Of a stretch of DNA of 29,163 nucleotides, positions 1 through 7,326 are shown piece after piece. Under the pieces are notes generated by a model, which saw nothing but the letters and a program-made list of their open reading frames with translations, was not told where the DNA came from and ran no database searches. The stretch comes from Firm-08 sp045541535. GTDB taxonomy: Bacteria; Bacillota; Clostridia; Oscillospirales; QAKW01. Positions within the stretch are counted from its first letter, which is position 1. Each line of letters starts with the position of its first letter. Position numbers and translations under genes: made by a program. Location: NCBI GenBank assembly GCA_045541535.1, contig JAZQJG010000025.1, positions 1 to 29,163 on the forward strand. Reading direction: 5' to 3'.

Positions 1-33
1 ATCGTACCGGTTCGATCCCGGTCAGCGGCACCA
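1..33 (+). tRNA. 3' end of a tRNA gene (partial; possibly tRNA-Thr)
   Basis: The window opens inside a tRNA. The T arm is complete at 6-22 (stem ACCGG/CCGGT around loop TTCGATC). It is followed by the 3' acceptor strand CAGCGGC at 23-29, discriminator A at 30 and an encoded CCA at 31-33. The anticodon lies outside the window. The implied 5' acceptor strand GCCGCTG is compatible with a clostridial tRNA-Thr, but that identity is inference only. Confidence 0.85.
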
Positions 34-40
34 ACAAAAA

Positions 41-77
41 ACGCACTTTTGTCTACCAAGACAAAGGTGCGTTTTTT
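41..77 (+). terminator. Intrinsic terminator of the tRNA transcript
   Basis: A 14-bp stem at 41-54 and 59-72, with one G-T wobble and loop ACCA, is followed by a run of six T. It begins eight bases after the CCA and is the obvious end of the tRNA transcription unit. Confidence 0.9.
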
Positions 78-79
78 GC

Positions 80-179
80 GTGATGCGTTCCTTGCAGAAC
101 GCGATGCGCACTACGTTCGTGATGCAGACTACGTCTGTGATGCACGCCTACGGCGCGTGAGCAGAACGCATCGCATCAC
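80..179. repeat. Array of mini-hairpins enclosed by an outer inverted repeat
   Basis: An outer 9-bp inverted repeat (GATGCGTTC at 82-90, GAACGCATC at 164-172) encloses a row of small hairpins separated by GATGC-like spacers: GCGTTC/GAACGC at 85-102, CAC/GTG at 109-121, CAGAC-TAC-GTCTG at 125-137 and CACGC/GCGTG at 143-159. Three of the loops carry TACG. The array has no coding potential and sits just upstream of the four-helix-bundle gene. It resembles the hairpin-rich repeats seen beside such genes in gut Clostridia, a link drawn from memory and not tested here. Confidence 0.6.
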
Positions 180-213
180 CTATCACAGCGTAGCGGCATA
201 ACTTATCACTTGA

Positions 214-242
214 TTGCAAAAAGTTTAGTATTATGTTATAAT
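214..242 (+). promoter_or_regulatory. Sigma-A-type promoter for the four-helix-bundle gene
   Basis: The -35 box TTGCAA (214-219) and the perfect -10 box TATAAT (237-242) are separated by 17 bp. The ribosome binding site GAGGTG follows just before the start codon at 266. Confidence 0.75.
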
Positions 243-265
243 GTTAAAAAGTGAGGTGTGTTACT

Positions 266-616
266 ATGTCAGCATCAAAACTCAGGGAACTATCTATGGA
301 GTTTTCCGTTGATATAATTGAACTTGTAAAGTATCTCAAGTCTAACAAAGAATCCATTATTTCTAGTCAAATCGGCAGAAGCGGTACGAGTATTGGTGCG
401 AATATTCACGAGGCACAATACGCACAGGGTAGAAAAGACTTTGTTTCAAAGCTGGAAATTGCCTTAAAGGAAGCAAGTGAAACAGGCTATTGGCTTGAAT
501 TATTATACAGAACAAAATATATTGATGACCCAACCTATAAGAAATTATCTTCCAAATGCACATCCTTAAGAGCAATGCTGGTTGCCTCCATTAAAACTGC
601 AAAGGAGAACACGTAA
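266..616 (+). CDS. Four-helix bundle protein (23S rRNA intervening-sequence / S23 family)
   Basis: This 116-residue, all-helical protein matches the family first described as encoded in 23S rRNA intervening sequences and structurally related to the Avd accessory protein of diversity-generating retroelements. The family core is visible: an N-terminal helix ending in LVKYLKSNKES, then SSQIGRSGTSIGANIHEAQ, and a helix with KLEIALKEASETGYWLELL. ATG 266 is preferred over the in-frame GTG at 251 because GAGGTG lies at the right distance before it. The molecular role is unknown; members form basic-faced pentamers that may bind nucleic acid. It overlaps the next gene by one base and follows the hairpin array at 80-179. 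No variable repeat or template repeat was seen nearby, so it is not evidence of a diversity-generating retroelement. Confidence 0.88.
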   Translation: MSASKLRELSMEFSVDIIELVKYLKSNKESIISSQIGRSGTSIGANIHEAQYAQGRKDFVSKLEIALKEASETGYWLELLYRTKYIDDPTYKKLSSKCTSLRAMLVASIKTAKENT

Positions 617-1092
617 TGAAAAAAATTATGACTTTTTCGCTGATGATCGTTTTTATTTTGTCCCTGTGCGCCTGCTCCAAAATGCCTTTTAATGGGCCCA
701 TTGAGTTTCACGAAATCACCCTCACCGTTCCCGAACGCTTTGTCAGGGATTCCACCCAAAGCAAGGAAGATCTGTGGGTCTTTGAACACGGCAATTACAG
801 TGAATACATAATCATTTCACGAAAAGATATAACCGGCGAAGCACAAACCGCCCTTAGGGATTACGTAGACTATATGAAGGAAAATGGGGCCGAAAGCGAG
901 ATGGTTTCCTTTTTAAATGATAACGCCGTGCATTCAACGTATTATCAAGAGGAAGAGTTTTGCCAAGAACTTTTGTTTGCCCACAACAACGCCTTCTATG
1001 CCGTCGCTTTACGGGGCGGCGATCAAAAGGGTTTTGAGGAAATCGTGAACACGATCGGGCTATTGGAAGCTGCACCCGCCGCCACCATTTAA
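616..1092 (+). CDS. Small predicted lipoprotein, function unknown
   Basis: A 158-residue protein starts with a basic and hydrophobic signal peptide (MKKIMTFSLMIVFILSL) ending in CAC, so Cys20 is a plausible lipidation site (LCAC). The mature part is acidic and of mixed alpha/beta character, with a central YVDYMKENGAESEMVSF stretch and a C-terminal segment ending in EEIVNTIGLLE. This resembles small secreted proteins that end with an amphipathic helix. I recognise no catalytic motif. The start overlaps the stop of the four-helix-bundle gene (TAATG), with AAAGGAG at 601-607 as ribosome binding site, so the two are co-transcribed. It would sit on the outer face of the membrane. Confidence 0.75.
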   Translation: MKKIMTFSLMIVFILSLCACSKMPFNGPIEFHEITLTVPERFVRDSTQSKEDLWVFEHGNYSEYIIISRKDITGEAQTALRDYVDYMKENGAESEMVSFLNDNAVHSTYYQEEEFCQELLFAHNNAFYAVALRGGDQKGFEEIVNTIGLLEAAPAATI

Positions 1093-1136
1093 CCACGAAT
1101 CCCCGTCAATATGGATTAAAATCAGGAGTTGATCCT

Positions 1137-1532
1137 ATGTGTTACTTTATTTACGGAGCCGTATACGGCAACGTTGATCAAAAGGAATATCAAACGATTG
1201 AAAACAAATACGAATATAAAATTCACTGTGGCACAAAGCACAACGTTAAAATCTCGGCACAAGAAGTGACCGCCGATTATCGTGTGACGGATTGGATATG
1301 TGATTGCGAGAGCGATCTCGGAAAGAAAGACGTTACTGCTCAACAGGTAAAAGAAATGGCGGCTTTGTTTGAAGAGATCAAAAAAGTGAACGGAGCCAAA
1401 CATATTTACCTGTGTAAAACTTGGACCGGAAATAGAAACAAATCGGAAGTAAAACTAAAGTTAAATGACATTGATATTCAAAGTGTTCTTGCAAACTTTA
1501 AGGAAAATTGTTTATACACTTTTGAAATTTAA
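1137..1532 (+). CDS. Hypothetical protein, Cys-containing, cytoplasmic
   Basis: A 131-residue protein with an AGGAG ribosome binding site just before ATG 1137, 44 bases after the lipoprotein gene. There is no signal peptide or membrane segment. It opens with MCYFIYGAVYGNV and contains a WICDCES motif around residues 52-57, a charged helix near AALFEEIKKVNGAKHIYLCKTWTG and a basic NRNKSEVKLKL stretch. The overall look is of a small alpha/beta protein. I do not recognise a named family and assign no function. The region 266-1532 is more AT-rich than the rest of the window, consistent with an accessory cassette. Confidence 0.7.
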   Translation: MCYFIYGAVYGNVDQKEYQTIENKYEYKIHCGTKHNVKISAQEVTADYRVTDWICDCESDLGKKDVTAQQVKEMAALFEEIKKVNGAKHIYLCKTWTGNRNKSEVKLKLNDIDIQSVLANFKENCLYTFEI

Positions 1533-1669
1533 GTAGTACTGTATGGGGCCGTGGAATCGGAATCGTTCGCAAGGCAGAGAAAACTGCGGCCATCATCCCC
1601 ACAGCCTTGCCGACAACACCCCACTCATTGCGTTTGCAGAACGTTTTGTCAAATAGAGGAGGTAAAGCT

Positions 1670-3103
1670 ATGAAATATCCGATTCCCCGACCGAAAAACA
1701 GTTCCTTTTCCGGCAAATATCTGCCTGCTGCTTTTACAGCGAAAGAGGTTGACCCGGAATTTGCGCCTGCTCTGCGGGTGTTTGCATCGTACGTAAGGCG
1801 GGTCTTTGGAGAAGCCGTTCGGGGAGAGGGCGAACTTTGTTTGATTAAAGAACAAGGGTTGGGGGAAGGATACCGAATCTCCATCGGAGAGCAGATCCGA
1901 TTGACTGCCTCCAATAACGCTGGTATGAATTCTGCTTTTGCCACCTTGTTGCAGTTGGCGAAAATGCAGGAAGAGCGAGTGGTGTATCCCGAATGCGAGA
2001 TCAGCGATGCCCCTGACAATACCTGGCGGGGTGTGATGTTGGATCTGGTACGTTGTTATCACGAAATAGAGTATTTATACGCAGTTGCAGATCTTTGCTG
2101 GTTTTACAAATTCAACCGTTTTCAGCTTCATCTTACCGACGATCAGGGTGTTCGCTTTCCCTTTGCCACCTTTCCGAAGGCAGTCAGCGAAGAGCATTAC
2201 AGTAAGGAACAACTGGTTGGCTTGGTGGATTATTGCAGAGATCGGGGTATTACTTTGGTGCCGGAACTGGATGCACCGGGACATTTCCGGGCTTTTAATA
2301 TTGCCTACCCCGATTTGTTTATGGTGACTGCTCCGCAGGACTCTGCCACGACGCGAGCCCCCTCTATTATGCGCTTGCAAGAGCCCGTTTTTGAAGGAAT
2401 TCAAAAAATGTATGCAGAGCTTACAGAAGTCTTTTCTGACTCGCCGTGGATCCATATCGGAGGCGATGAGGCGGATATTGCAAAATGGAAGGATTGCAAT
2501 ATATCTGAGGATTATCGCAAGTCCAACGGATTGATGGATGCGCAGGAATTATATGGACACTGCGTGGCAAAACTGGCGAAAATGATCCTTGATATGGGGC
2601 GCACCCCTATGGTCTGGGAGGGTTTTAGTGAAAAATGCAATGATATGGTCCCTAAAGAAACCGTTGTATTCGTATGGGAATCCATGTATCAGGTGGCGCC
2701 CTCTTTGTTGGCCGCAGGTTTTGAGATCATTAATGCATCCTGGCAACCGTTGTATATCGTTTCTCCCGAGCGAATGTGGGCGCCTAAGGAAATTTTGGAA
2801 TGGGATAAAAACGTTTGGAAAAATTGGTACGAAAAATCCGCCGCCCACGAGGCGCCCATTGTTGTCCCCTGTGAGAGCGCCGTTTTGGGAGGGCAGATCT
2901 GTGCGTGGGGGGACAAAATGCAGCCGAAATATGCCTATGCCCCACGGCAGCAGATGCTACGGGATGAATTTTTAAATCTGTGTGAGAGGGTTTCGGCATT
3001 GTCACAAAAGGTATGGACGAGTTATGCTACCCCTGATTCTGTCGCCTTTTGGGAGGATACGGAAAAACTGCAGTCGGTATTTTTTAAGACGTTGAAACAA
3101 TAG
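1670..3103 (+). CDS. Glycoside hydrolase family 20 beta-N-acetylhexosaminidase
   Basis: A 477-residue intracellular exo-hexosaminidase that releases terminal GlcNAc/GalNAc by substrate-assisted catalysis. The GH20 beta/alpha barrel shows TWRGVMLDLVRCYH (about 118-131), FNRFQLHLTDDQG (148-160), LVPELDAPGHFRA (197-208) and the catalytic pair in HIGGDEAD (Asp266-Glu267), with a downstream MVWEGF strand. The N-terminal 110 residues correspond to the GH20b-type domain (ASNNAGMNSAFATLLQL). ATG 1670 is chosen over an in-frame ATG at 1607 because GAGGAGG directly precedes it and homology begins there. No signal peptide is present, so the substrate must be imported, probably a disaccharide or small glycan. 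It converges on the GH3 gene and shares a terminator with it. The 137 bases upstream hold no clear promoter. Confidence 0.93.
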   Translation: MKYPIPRPKNSSFSGKYLPAAFTAKEVDPEFAPALRVFASYVRRVFGEAVRGEGELCLIKEQGLGEGYRISIGEQIRLTASNNAGMNSAFATLLQLAKMQEERVVYPECEISDAPDNTWRGVMLDLVRCYHEIEYLYAVADLCWFYKFNRFQLHLTDDQGVRFPFATFPKAVSEEHYSKEQLVGLVDYCRDRGITLVPELDAPGHFRAFNIAYPDLFMVTAPQDSATTRAPSIMRLQEPVFEGIQKMYAELTEVFSDSPWIHIGGDEADIAKWKDCNISEDYRKSNGLMDAQELYGHCVAKLAKMILDMGRTPMVWEGFSEKCNDMVPKETVVFVWESMYQVAPSLLAAGFEIINASWQPLYIVSPERMWAPKEILEWDKNVWKNWYEKSAAHEAPIVVPCESAVLGGQICAWGDKMQPKYAYAPRQQMLRDEFLNLCERVSALSQKVWTSYATPDSVAFWEDTEKLQSVFFKTLKQ

Positions 3104-3133
3104 CACATAACAAAAAATCAAAGTAAAAAAGAA

Positions 3134-3167
3134 GCCCCTTGCAATCGTTGATTGCAAGGGGCGTTTT
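3134..3167. terminator. Bidirectional terminator between the convergent GH20 and GH3 genes
   Basis: A perfect 13-bp stem (3134-3146 with 3150-3162, loop GTT) has a T-run on the plus side (CGTTTT) and a stronger run on the minus side, from the A-tract at 3125-3130. It lies between the two convergent stop codons. Confidence 0.88.
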
Positions 3168-3168
3168 G

Positions 3169-5331
3169 TCAGATCAGTTCAAATTCTTTGGTATGGAGCA
3201 GGTTATCGGCGCAGCCGGTGGAGAGACGGAATTTGCCGGGCTCGGAAACAAATTTTTGCTCGTTGTTCCAGAAGCGGAGCATGGGCTCGCTGACGGTAAA
3301 GACGACCTCTTTGGTCTCGCCCGCCGCCAGTTCCACCTTTTCAAAGGCGATGAGCTGTTGGATGGGGCGCACGTTGGAGGCGACCAAATCTCTCATATAA
3401 AGCTGTACCGTTTCTCTGGCGGGGAGATCGGAATTGTTTTTCACGGTAACGGTGACCCGCAGGGTGTCGGCGGCGGTGATTTGCTCCTTGTCCAGGGTGA
3501 GATCCTCGTAGGAAATATCGCTGTAGGAGAGACCGAAGCCGAAGGGGAAAAGGGGCATATTGCCGCAATCAATGTAGTTGGAGCAATAGGGGCAATGCAC
3601 GTCCTCCTTTTTCACACTCTTGGGACGGCCGGTGGAGGGATGGTTGTAGTAGATGGGACATTGACCGCTGGCCTTGGGGAAGGACATGGTCAGCTTGCCG
3701 GCGGGGTTGACCTTACCCAACAGCAGATCGGCCACGGCGTTACCGCCCTCGGTGCCGGGGAACCACATTTCCAGAATGGCGGGCAGGGTTTTGTTCAGCT
3801 CGGTGAGGACCAGGGGACGGCCGTTAAACAGAACGGCGGCGGTGTTGGGATTGACGGCGGCCACGGCGGCGGCCAGCTTTTCCTGCACACCGGGCAGGCG
3901 CAGATCGGTGCGGCAGTTGCCCTCGCCGCTGTAATTCTGGGGCTCGCCCAGACACAGGATGACCACGTCTGCCTCCTTGGCGGCGGCCAGGGCGGCGTCA
4001 AAGCCGCTCTCGTCGATGTCACCGTGCTGATTGCCGCAACCCTTGACCACGGTGATCTCTGCCTCTGGCAGGGCGTTTTGCAGGCCTTCGGCCACGGTGA
4101 CGCTTTCCTCGTCCCGACCATTGCAGGCCCAAAAACCGATGATGCCGTGATTGTCGGCAAAGGGTCCGATGAGGGCCACCTTTTTGATGTCTTTGGACAG
4201 GGGCAGGACCCCCTCGTTTTTAAGCAATACGGCGCAATCTGCCGCCGCACGGCGCACCAGCGCGCGGTTTTCGGCGGTGAGAATGGTGGCGGCCGCCTTC
4301 TCGGCGGAGGCATCCCGATAGGGATCCTCAAACAGGCCCAAGGCTTCTTTCAGCTTCAGCACCCGCAATACCGCCTGATCCAGTTGTTCCTCGGTAAACA
4401 CGCCTGCCTCGATCCATTCTTTCAAATGATGGTAGTAGGCGCTGGAGCACATTTCAATGTCACAACCGCAGGCAAAGGCGAGGCGAGCCGCCTCCTTTTT
4501 GTCCTCGGCCACACCGTGACGGATCAGCTCGCCCACGGCGTTATAGTCGCTGATCACCACGCCCTCAAAGCCCCATTCCTCCTTGAGGACCTTGTTCATC
4601 AGCCAGGTGTTGGCGATGGCGGGGACGCCGTTGAGGGAGTTGAAGGAGGGCATCAGCATGGTGGTGCCCGCATCAATACAGGCCTTATAGGCGGGCAGAT
4701 AATATTCCCGCAAAACGTGCTCGGACAGCTCCACGGTGTTGTAGTCTCTGCCGGCCTCGGCGCCGCCGTAAGCGGCAAAGTGTTTAACACAGGTGGCCAG
4801 CGTATCGGGATCTTTCAGATCGTCGTCCTGAAAGGCACGTACCTGCGCGGCGCCCATCATGGAGTTGATCATGGGCTCCTCGCCGCAGGTCTCCATCACC
4901 CGTCCCCAACGGGCATCCCGCACGTAGTCCACCATGGGAGTAAAGGTGACCTGAATACCGTTGGCCGAGGCCTCTTTGGCCGCCATTTTGGAGCAATCCT
5001 CCACCAAAGCGGCATCAAAGGAACAACCCAGCGCCAAAGGAATGGGGAAAATGGTGCGATAGCCGTGGATCACGTCCATCATAAAGAGCATGGGGATCTT
5101 GTTGCGGTCTGCCGCCAGATGGCGGTCCTGAATGGCCCGCATTTCGTCCACACTCTGGAAATTAAGACAACTGCCTACCTTGCTGATGTCCTCTTTTTTG
5201 AGGCCCAACTGGGTGGCAGGGCCCGTCACGTCTGCATCGGACTGATAAAAAACGTTGGCGTTGTACTGCGCCAACTGGCCGATCTTTTCGTCGATGGTCA
5301 TTTGCTGTAACAATTCATAAATATTTGCCAT
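3169..5331 (-). CDS. Glycoside hydrolase family 3 beta-glucosidase-like protein
   Basis: A 720-residue GH3 enzyme with the usual three parts. The N-terminal barrel runs from MTIDEKIGQLAQ (11-22) through KHFAAYGG (183-190) to the nucleophile motif GFEGVVISDYNAVGEL, with Asp262 as predicted nucleophile. An alpha/beta sandwich follows (LLKNEGVLPL, VALIGPFAD, VVILCLGE, WFPGTEGGNAVADLL, GKLTMSFP), and then a C-terminal fibronectin-III-like domain (TVKNNSDLPARETVQLYMRD). There is no signal peptide, so it acts in the cytoplasm, probably on beta-glucosides or related beta-linked oligosaccharides; the exact sugar cannot be read from sequence. It is a single-gene unit with its own promoter and a GGAGTG ribosome binding site. 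The plus strand opposite it is open for 723 codons, which is a codon-bias shadow. Confidence 0.95.
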   Translation of the reverse strand: MANIYELLQQMTIDEKIGQLAQYNANVFYQSDADVTGPATQLGLKKEDISKVGSCLNFQSVDEMRAIQDRHLAADRNKIPMLFMMDVIHGYRTIFPIPLALGCSFDAALVEDCSKMAAKEASANGIQVTFTPMVDYVRDARWGRVMETCGEEPMINSMMGAAQVRAFQDDDLKDPDTLATCVKHFAAYGGAEAGRDYNTVELSEHVLREYYLPAYKACIDAGTTMLMPSFNSLNGVPAIANTWLMNKVLKEEWGFEGVVISDYNAVGELIRHGVAEDKKEAARLAFACGCDIEMCSSAYYHHLKEWIEAGVFTEEQLDQAVLRVLKLKEALGLFEDPYRDASAEKAAATILTAENRALVRRAAADCAVLLKNEGVLPLSKDIKKVALIGPFADNHGIIGFWACNGRDEESVTVAEGLQNALPEAEITVVKGCGNQHGDIDESGFDAALAAAKEADVVILCLGEPQNYSGEGNCRTDLRLPGVQEKLAAAVAAVNPNTAAVLFNGRPLVLTELNKTLPAILEMWFPGTEGGNAVADLLLGKVNPAGKLTMSFPKASGQCPIYYNHPSTGRPKSVKKEDVHCPYCSNYIDCGNMPLFPFGFGLSYSDISYEDLTLDKEQITAADTLRVTVTVKNNSDLPARETVQLYMRDLVASNVRPIQQLIAFEKVELAAGETKEVVFTVSEPMLRFWNNEQKFVSEPGKFRLSTGCADNLLHTKEFELI

Positions 5332-5364
5332 AGGAAAAACACTCCTTTTTCAGATTACCTTTTC

Positions 5365-5393
5365 ATTATACTTTAATTTTTCGCAAAAGTAAA
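5365..5393 (-). promoter_or_regulatory. Promoter of the GH3 gene
   Basis: Read on the minus strand, TTTACT (5393-5388) and a perfect TATAAT (5370-5365) are 17 bp apart and lie about 35 bases before the GH3 start codon. No operator-like palindrome is obvious. The plus strand from 5400 to 5514 has no supported gene. Confidence 0.75.
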
Positions 5394-5477
5394 TAGAGAG
5401 GGAAGATCAATGAAAAACAGGGCTACTATTCCGACGATGTCGCTTCTGTTCAGCCGCCTGTCGGCATCCGGCAAAAT

Positions 5478-5525
5478 AAAAAGACCGAATTTCCCCGTTA
5501 TAGGGTGGATAAATTCAGTCTTTTT
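5478..5525 (-). terminator. Terminator of the XRE regulator gene, overlapping its stop codon
   Basis: A 15-bp stem (5478-5492 with 5511-5525, one wobble) gives, on the minus strand, a T-rich run TTTTTTATTTT after the hairpin. The stop codon of the regulator at 5515-5517 lies inside the stem. Confidence 0.8.
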
Positions 5526-5730
5526 TGCTTTTAAACTCCGCGCCGGTGATCAGGTAATCGATGGAAACGTCAAAATAGGCGGAGAGGCGTAGCAGCATGT
5601 GGATATCGGGGCTGCGTTTGCCGCTTTCGTAATAGGACAGGGCCTCGCGGCTGATGGCCAGATCCATGGCCACTTTCAGCTGGCTATAGCCCCGCTGTTT
5701 GCGTATTTCCCGCAAGCCGATCATACCCAT
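5515..5730 (-). CDS. XRE-family helix-turn-helix transcriptional regulator, 71 aa
   Basis: A compact single-domain Cro/C1-type regulator. The HTH reads LREIRKQRGYSQLKVAMDLAISREALSYYESGKRSPDIHMLLRLSAYFDVSIDYLITG, the canonical five-helix pattern. Only a short basic tail (EFKSKKD) follows, so there is no ligand or dimerisation domain beyond the HTH core. ATG 5730 is chosen because GGAGGG sits six bases before it; the longer in-frame start at 5772 would place the promoter inside the gene. It is divergent from the small Cys-rich protein. Two palindromes in the shared intergenic region, overlapping that gene's promoter, are its likely binding sites, giving repression of the neighbour and probably autoregulation. 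Confidence 0.92.
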   Translation of the reverse strand: MGMIGLREIRKQRGYSQLKVAMDLAISREALSYYESGKRSPDIHMLLRLSAYFDVSIDYLITGAEFKSKKD

Positions 5731-5754
5731 AAAATGCCCTCCAAAACTAATCTC

Positions 5755-5805
5755 TTGACAATATTGTAACAAAATGTTACTATATAAAATGTAACAAATT
5801 GTTAC
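5755..5805 (+). promoter_or_regulatory. Promoter with two palindromic operators (5766-5780 and 5791-5805)
   Basis: TTGACA (5755-5760) and TACTAT (5778-5783) are spaced by 17 bp. Operator 1, GTAACAAAATGTTAC, fills the spacer and touches the -10 box. Operator 2, GTAACAAATTGTTAC, covers the expected transcription start. Both have perfect GTAACA/TGTTAC arms, and their centres are 25 bp apart. The placement predicts that bound regulator blocks RNA polymerase. Confidence 0.82.
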
Positions 5806-5829
5806 ACAACTACAAAGGAGGAATGTATT

Positions 5830-6000
5830 ATGGCAAGATGTCCGTATTTGGAGTATGAATCAAGGGGAGCGCTGTTTTCCCAAGGGGATTACTACTGTGA
5901 TCTGTGCAAAAAGCATCTGTCCGAATCGGAGGTTAATTACAAATGTAAAACCGATTACGGCGAGGCCTACCAGAATTGTCCAGTGTATAAAAACAGGTAG
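5830..6000 (+). CDS. 56-aa cysteine-rich small protein, probable metal-binding
   Basis: A short gene with a strong AAAGGAGG ribosome binding site ten bases before ATG 5830, placed directly after an operator-controlled promoter. The protein begins MARCPYLEYESRG. It carries CDLC (Cys24, Cys27) and two further cysteines near the C-terminus (NYKCKTDYGEAYQNCPVYK), with Cys4 near the N-terminus. A CxxC pair plus three more cysteines in 56 residues suggests a zinc- or iron-binding knuckle, but no partner is visible. The small membrane protein follows eight bases later in the same unit. No named family is recognised. Confidence 0.8.
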   Translation: MARCPYLEYESRGALFSQGDYYCDLCKKHLSESEVNYKCKTDYGEAYQNCPVYKNR

Positions 6001-6008
6001 GTAAAATT

Positions 6009-6329
6009 ATGTGGATTATAGTTGGAATCATTGTTGGGATACCGTTGCTTTTTGTTGTGGGTCTCTATGTATTGTGGTTGTGTATTCCGGCTGCATTTAC
6101 TGTATATGAGCAACTTACGGGATGGTTTGGCGGACCATTTACGCTCAGTGTTGGCGAAGATTATCTGGACACACGTTATAATATCTGGTGGGATTCTATT
6201 AAAACCGTTTTAACTTGGATTTTTGGTTTTCCGGGCACGCTGGTGGGAATCGCCATTTGGATTTTGTTTAACATACCCAGATGGATTTTTGGGCTTATTA
6301 AATGGTTTTTTGGGTTGTTCTTTAAATAA
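6009..6329 (+). CDS. Small integral membrane protein, 106 aa
   Basis: Hydrophobic N-terminus (residues 1-31, IIVGIIVGIPLLFVVGLYVLWLC) and a strongly hydrophobic C-terminal half (about 66-105) rich in Trp and Phe, with a short polar loop between them (about 37-62). This suggests two to three membrane segments. It follows the 56-aa Cys-rich gene closely, with AGGTAGG as ribosome binding site, and a terminator follows, so the two form a bicistronic unit under the XRE regulator. Function unknown; a small regulator-plus-membrane-protein unit could serve stress response, but nothing in the sequence decides this. Confidence 0.75.
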   Translation: MWIIVGIIVGIPLLFVVGLYVLWLCIPAAFTVYEQLTGWFGGPFTLSVGEDYLDTRYNIWWDSIKTVLTWIFGFPGTLVGIAIWILFNIPRWIFGLIKWFFGLFFK

Positions 6330-6361
6330 GAGAATCACATACAGACGGCATAAAAACATAT

Positions 6362-6394
6362 AATAGCACCACGATTAGCGTGGTGCTATTGTAT
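6362..6394 (+). terminator. Terminator after the small membrane protein gene
   Basis: A perfect 12-bp stem (6362-6373 with 6379-6390, loop ATTAG) is followed by a weak T-rich stretch, ATTGTATT. Confidence 0.75.
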
Positions 6395-6566
6395 TATGCT
6401 GCAAGTTGCTACTCCGGGCGGGGAAAGCGGGTGCTGATTTATGATATCATCGGTCATAATGGAGGGGTTGGCGGGACGGTTGGGAGTACGGATTGTAGGA
6501 TTTTTAAAGTAACGGAACCAAATGAATATACGCTGAAAAAGCACTCTTTTTTCGTTTCGGTTTTTG

Positions 6567-6637
6567 TGGTACAATAGAAAAAAGATTCAATCTATTTTCA
6601 ATTTTTCTGCGATAGAATGAAAAGAAAACGGGAGGTG
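6567..6637 (+). promoter_or_regulatory. Probable promoter and ribosome binding site of the two-component operon
   Basis: TACAAT (6570-6575) preceded by TGG makes an extended -10 box; the -35 region is only a T-run. A second weak -10 (TAGAAT, 6613-6618) is closer to the gene. GGGAGGTG (6630-6637) is the ribosome binding site for ATG 6643. The rest of the 313-base gap (6330-6642) holds the preceding terminator and a GC-rich stretch (6410-6500) with a short palindrome, ATGATATCAT; I see no gene or known RNA motif there. Confidence 0.5.
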
Positions 6638-6642
6638 AGCGG

Positions 6643-7326
6643 ATGCGGATTTTGCTGGTGGAGGACGAGGCGCGGATGGCCCAGGCGCTGTGCCGATTGC
6701 TACGGCTGGAAAATTATGAGGTGGAGCATTGTCAGCGTGGGCCGGAGGGTCTGGCGGCGCTGGAAAGCGGCCGCTTTGATCTGGCGATTCTGGACGTGAT
6801 GTTGCCCGGGATGGACGGCTATGAGATCGCCCGCGCCGCCAGAGCGGAGGGCATTACCCTTCCCATTCTGATGCTCACCGCCAAGGCGGAGCTGGAGGAC
6901 AAGGTGACGGGGCTGGACAGCGGCGCCGACGATTATCTCACCAAGCCCTTTATGACAGAGGAGCTGTTGGCCCGATTGCGGGCGCTGAGCAGAAGAAGTC
7001 AGGGAACGGCAGAGAGTGCCCCCTCCTTCGGGGATATAGCGTTGGAGCCCGGCACCCTCACCCTGCGGTGCACCGCCAACGGCCAAAGCGTGCGGTTGGG
7101 GGAGAAGGAGCATCGCATTCTTTCCTACCTGATGGCCAACAGCGGTCGGATCCTCACCCGTGAGCAATTGGCGGTGAAGATCTGGGGCTACGACAGCGAA
7201 GCGGAGTATAACAACGTGGAGGTATATATGTCCTTCACCCGTAAAAAGCTGGCCTTCGTGGGGGCCAAAACCGAGATCAAGGCGGTACGGGGCGTGGGAT
7301 ATGAATTGAGGTGCGACGATGTTTAA
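6643..7326 (+). CDS. OmpR/PhoB-family response regulator
   Basis: A 227-residue regulator with an N-terminal receiver domain (1-115): acidic pair Glu7-Asp8, phosphoacceptor Asp51 in ILDVMLPGMDG, Thr78 and Lys100 in LTKPF. The winged-helix DNA-binding domain covers roughly 128-225 (LGEKEHRILSYLMANSGRILTREQLAVKIWG, ending VRGVGYELR). Phosphorylated protein should bind direct repeats upstream of target promoters. It overlaps the kinase gene by eight bases, marking a cognate pair. The VTC, DUF4956 and Cthe_2159-type genes downstream are the natural candidate targets, since they lie in the same operon beyond a hairpin that may terminate most transcripts. Confidence 0.96.
   Translation: MRILLVEDEARMAQALCRLLRLENYEVEHCQRGPEGLAALESGRFDLAILDVMLPGMDGYEIARAARAEGITLPILMLTAKAELEDKVTGLDSGADDYLTKPFMTEELLARLRALSRRSQGTAESAPSFGDIALEPGTLTLRCTANGQSVRLGEKEHRILSYLMANSGRILTREQLAVKIWGYDSEAEYNNVEVYMSFTRKKLAFVGAKTEIKAVRGVGYELRCDDV

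Noticed and set aside
80..179. CRISPR array
   Set aside because: The units are unequal mini-hairpins with very short spacers inside one outer inverted repeat; there are no regular 28-37 bp repeats, spacers or cas genes.
3139..5310. A 723-codon open frame on the plus strand opposite the GH3 gene
   Set aside because: The minus-strand GH3 has all family motifs, a promoter and a ribosome binding site. The opposite frame is Gly/His-rich low-complexity translation caused by GC-rich third positions. The same holds for long antisense frames over the beta-helix, putP, retron and scfB genes.
5410..5592. Possible 60-aa gene on the plus strand between GH3 and the XRE regulator
   Set aside because: It crosses the regulator's terminator and coding region and lacks a convincing ribosome binding site or recognisable sequence.
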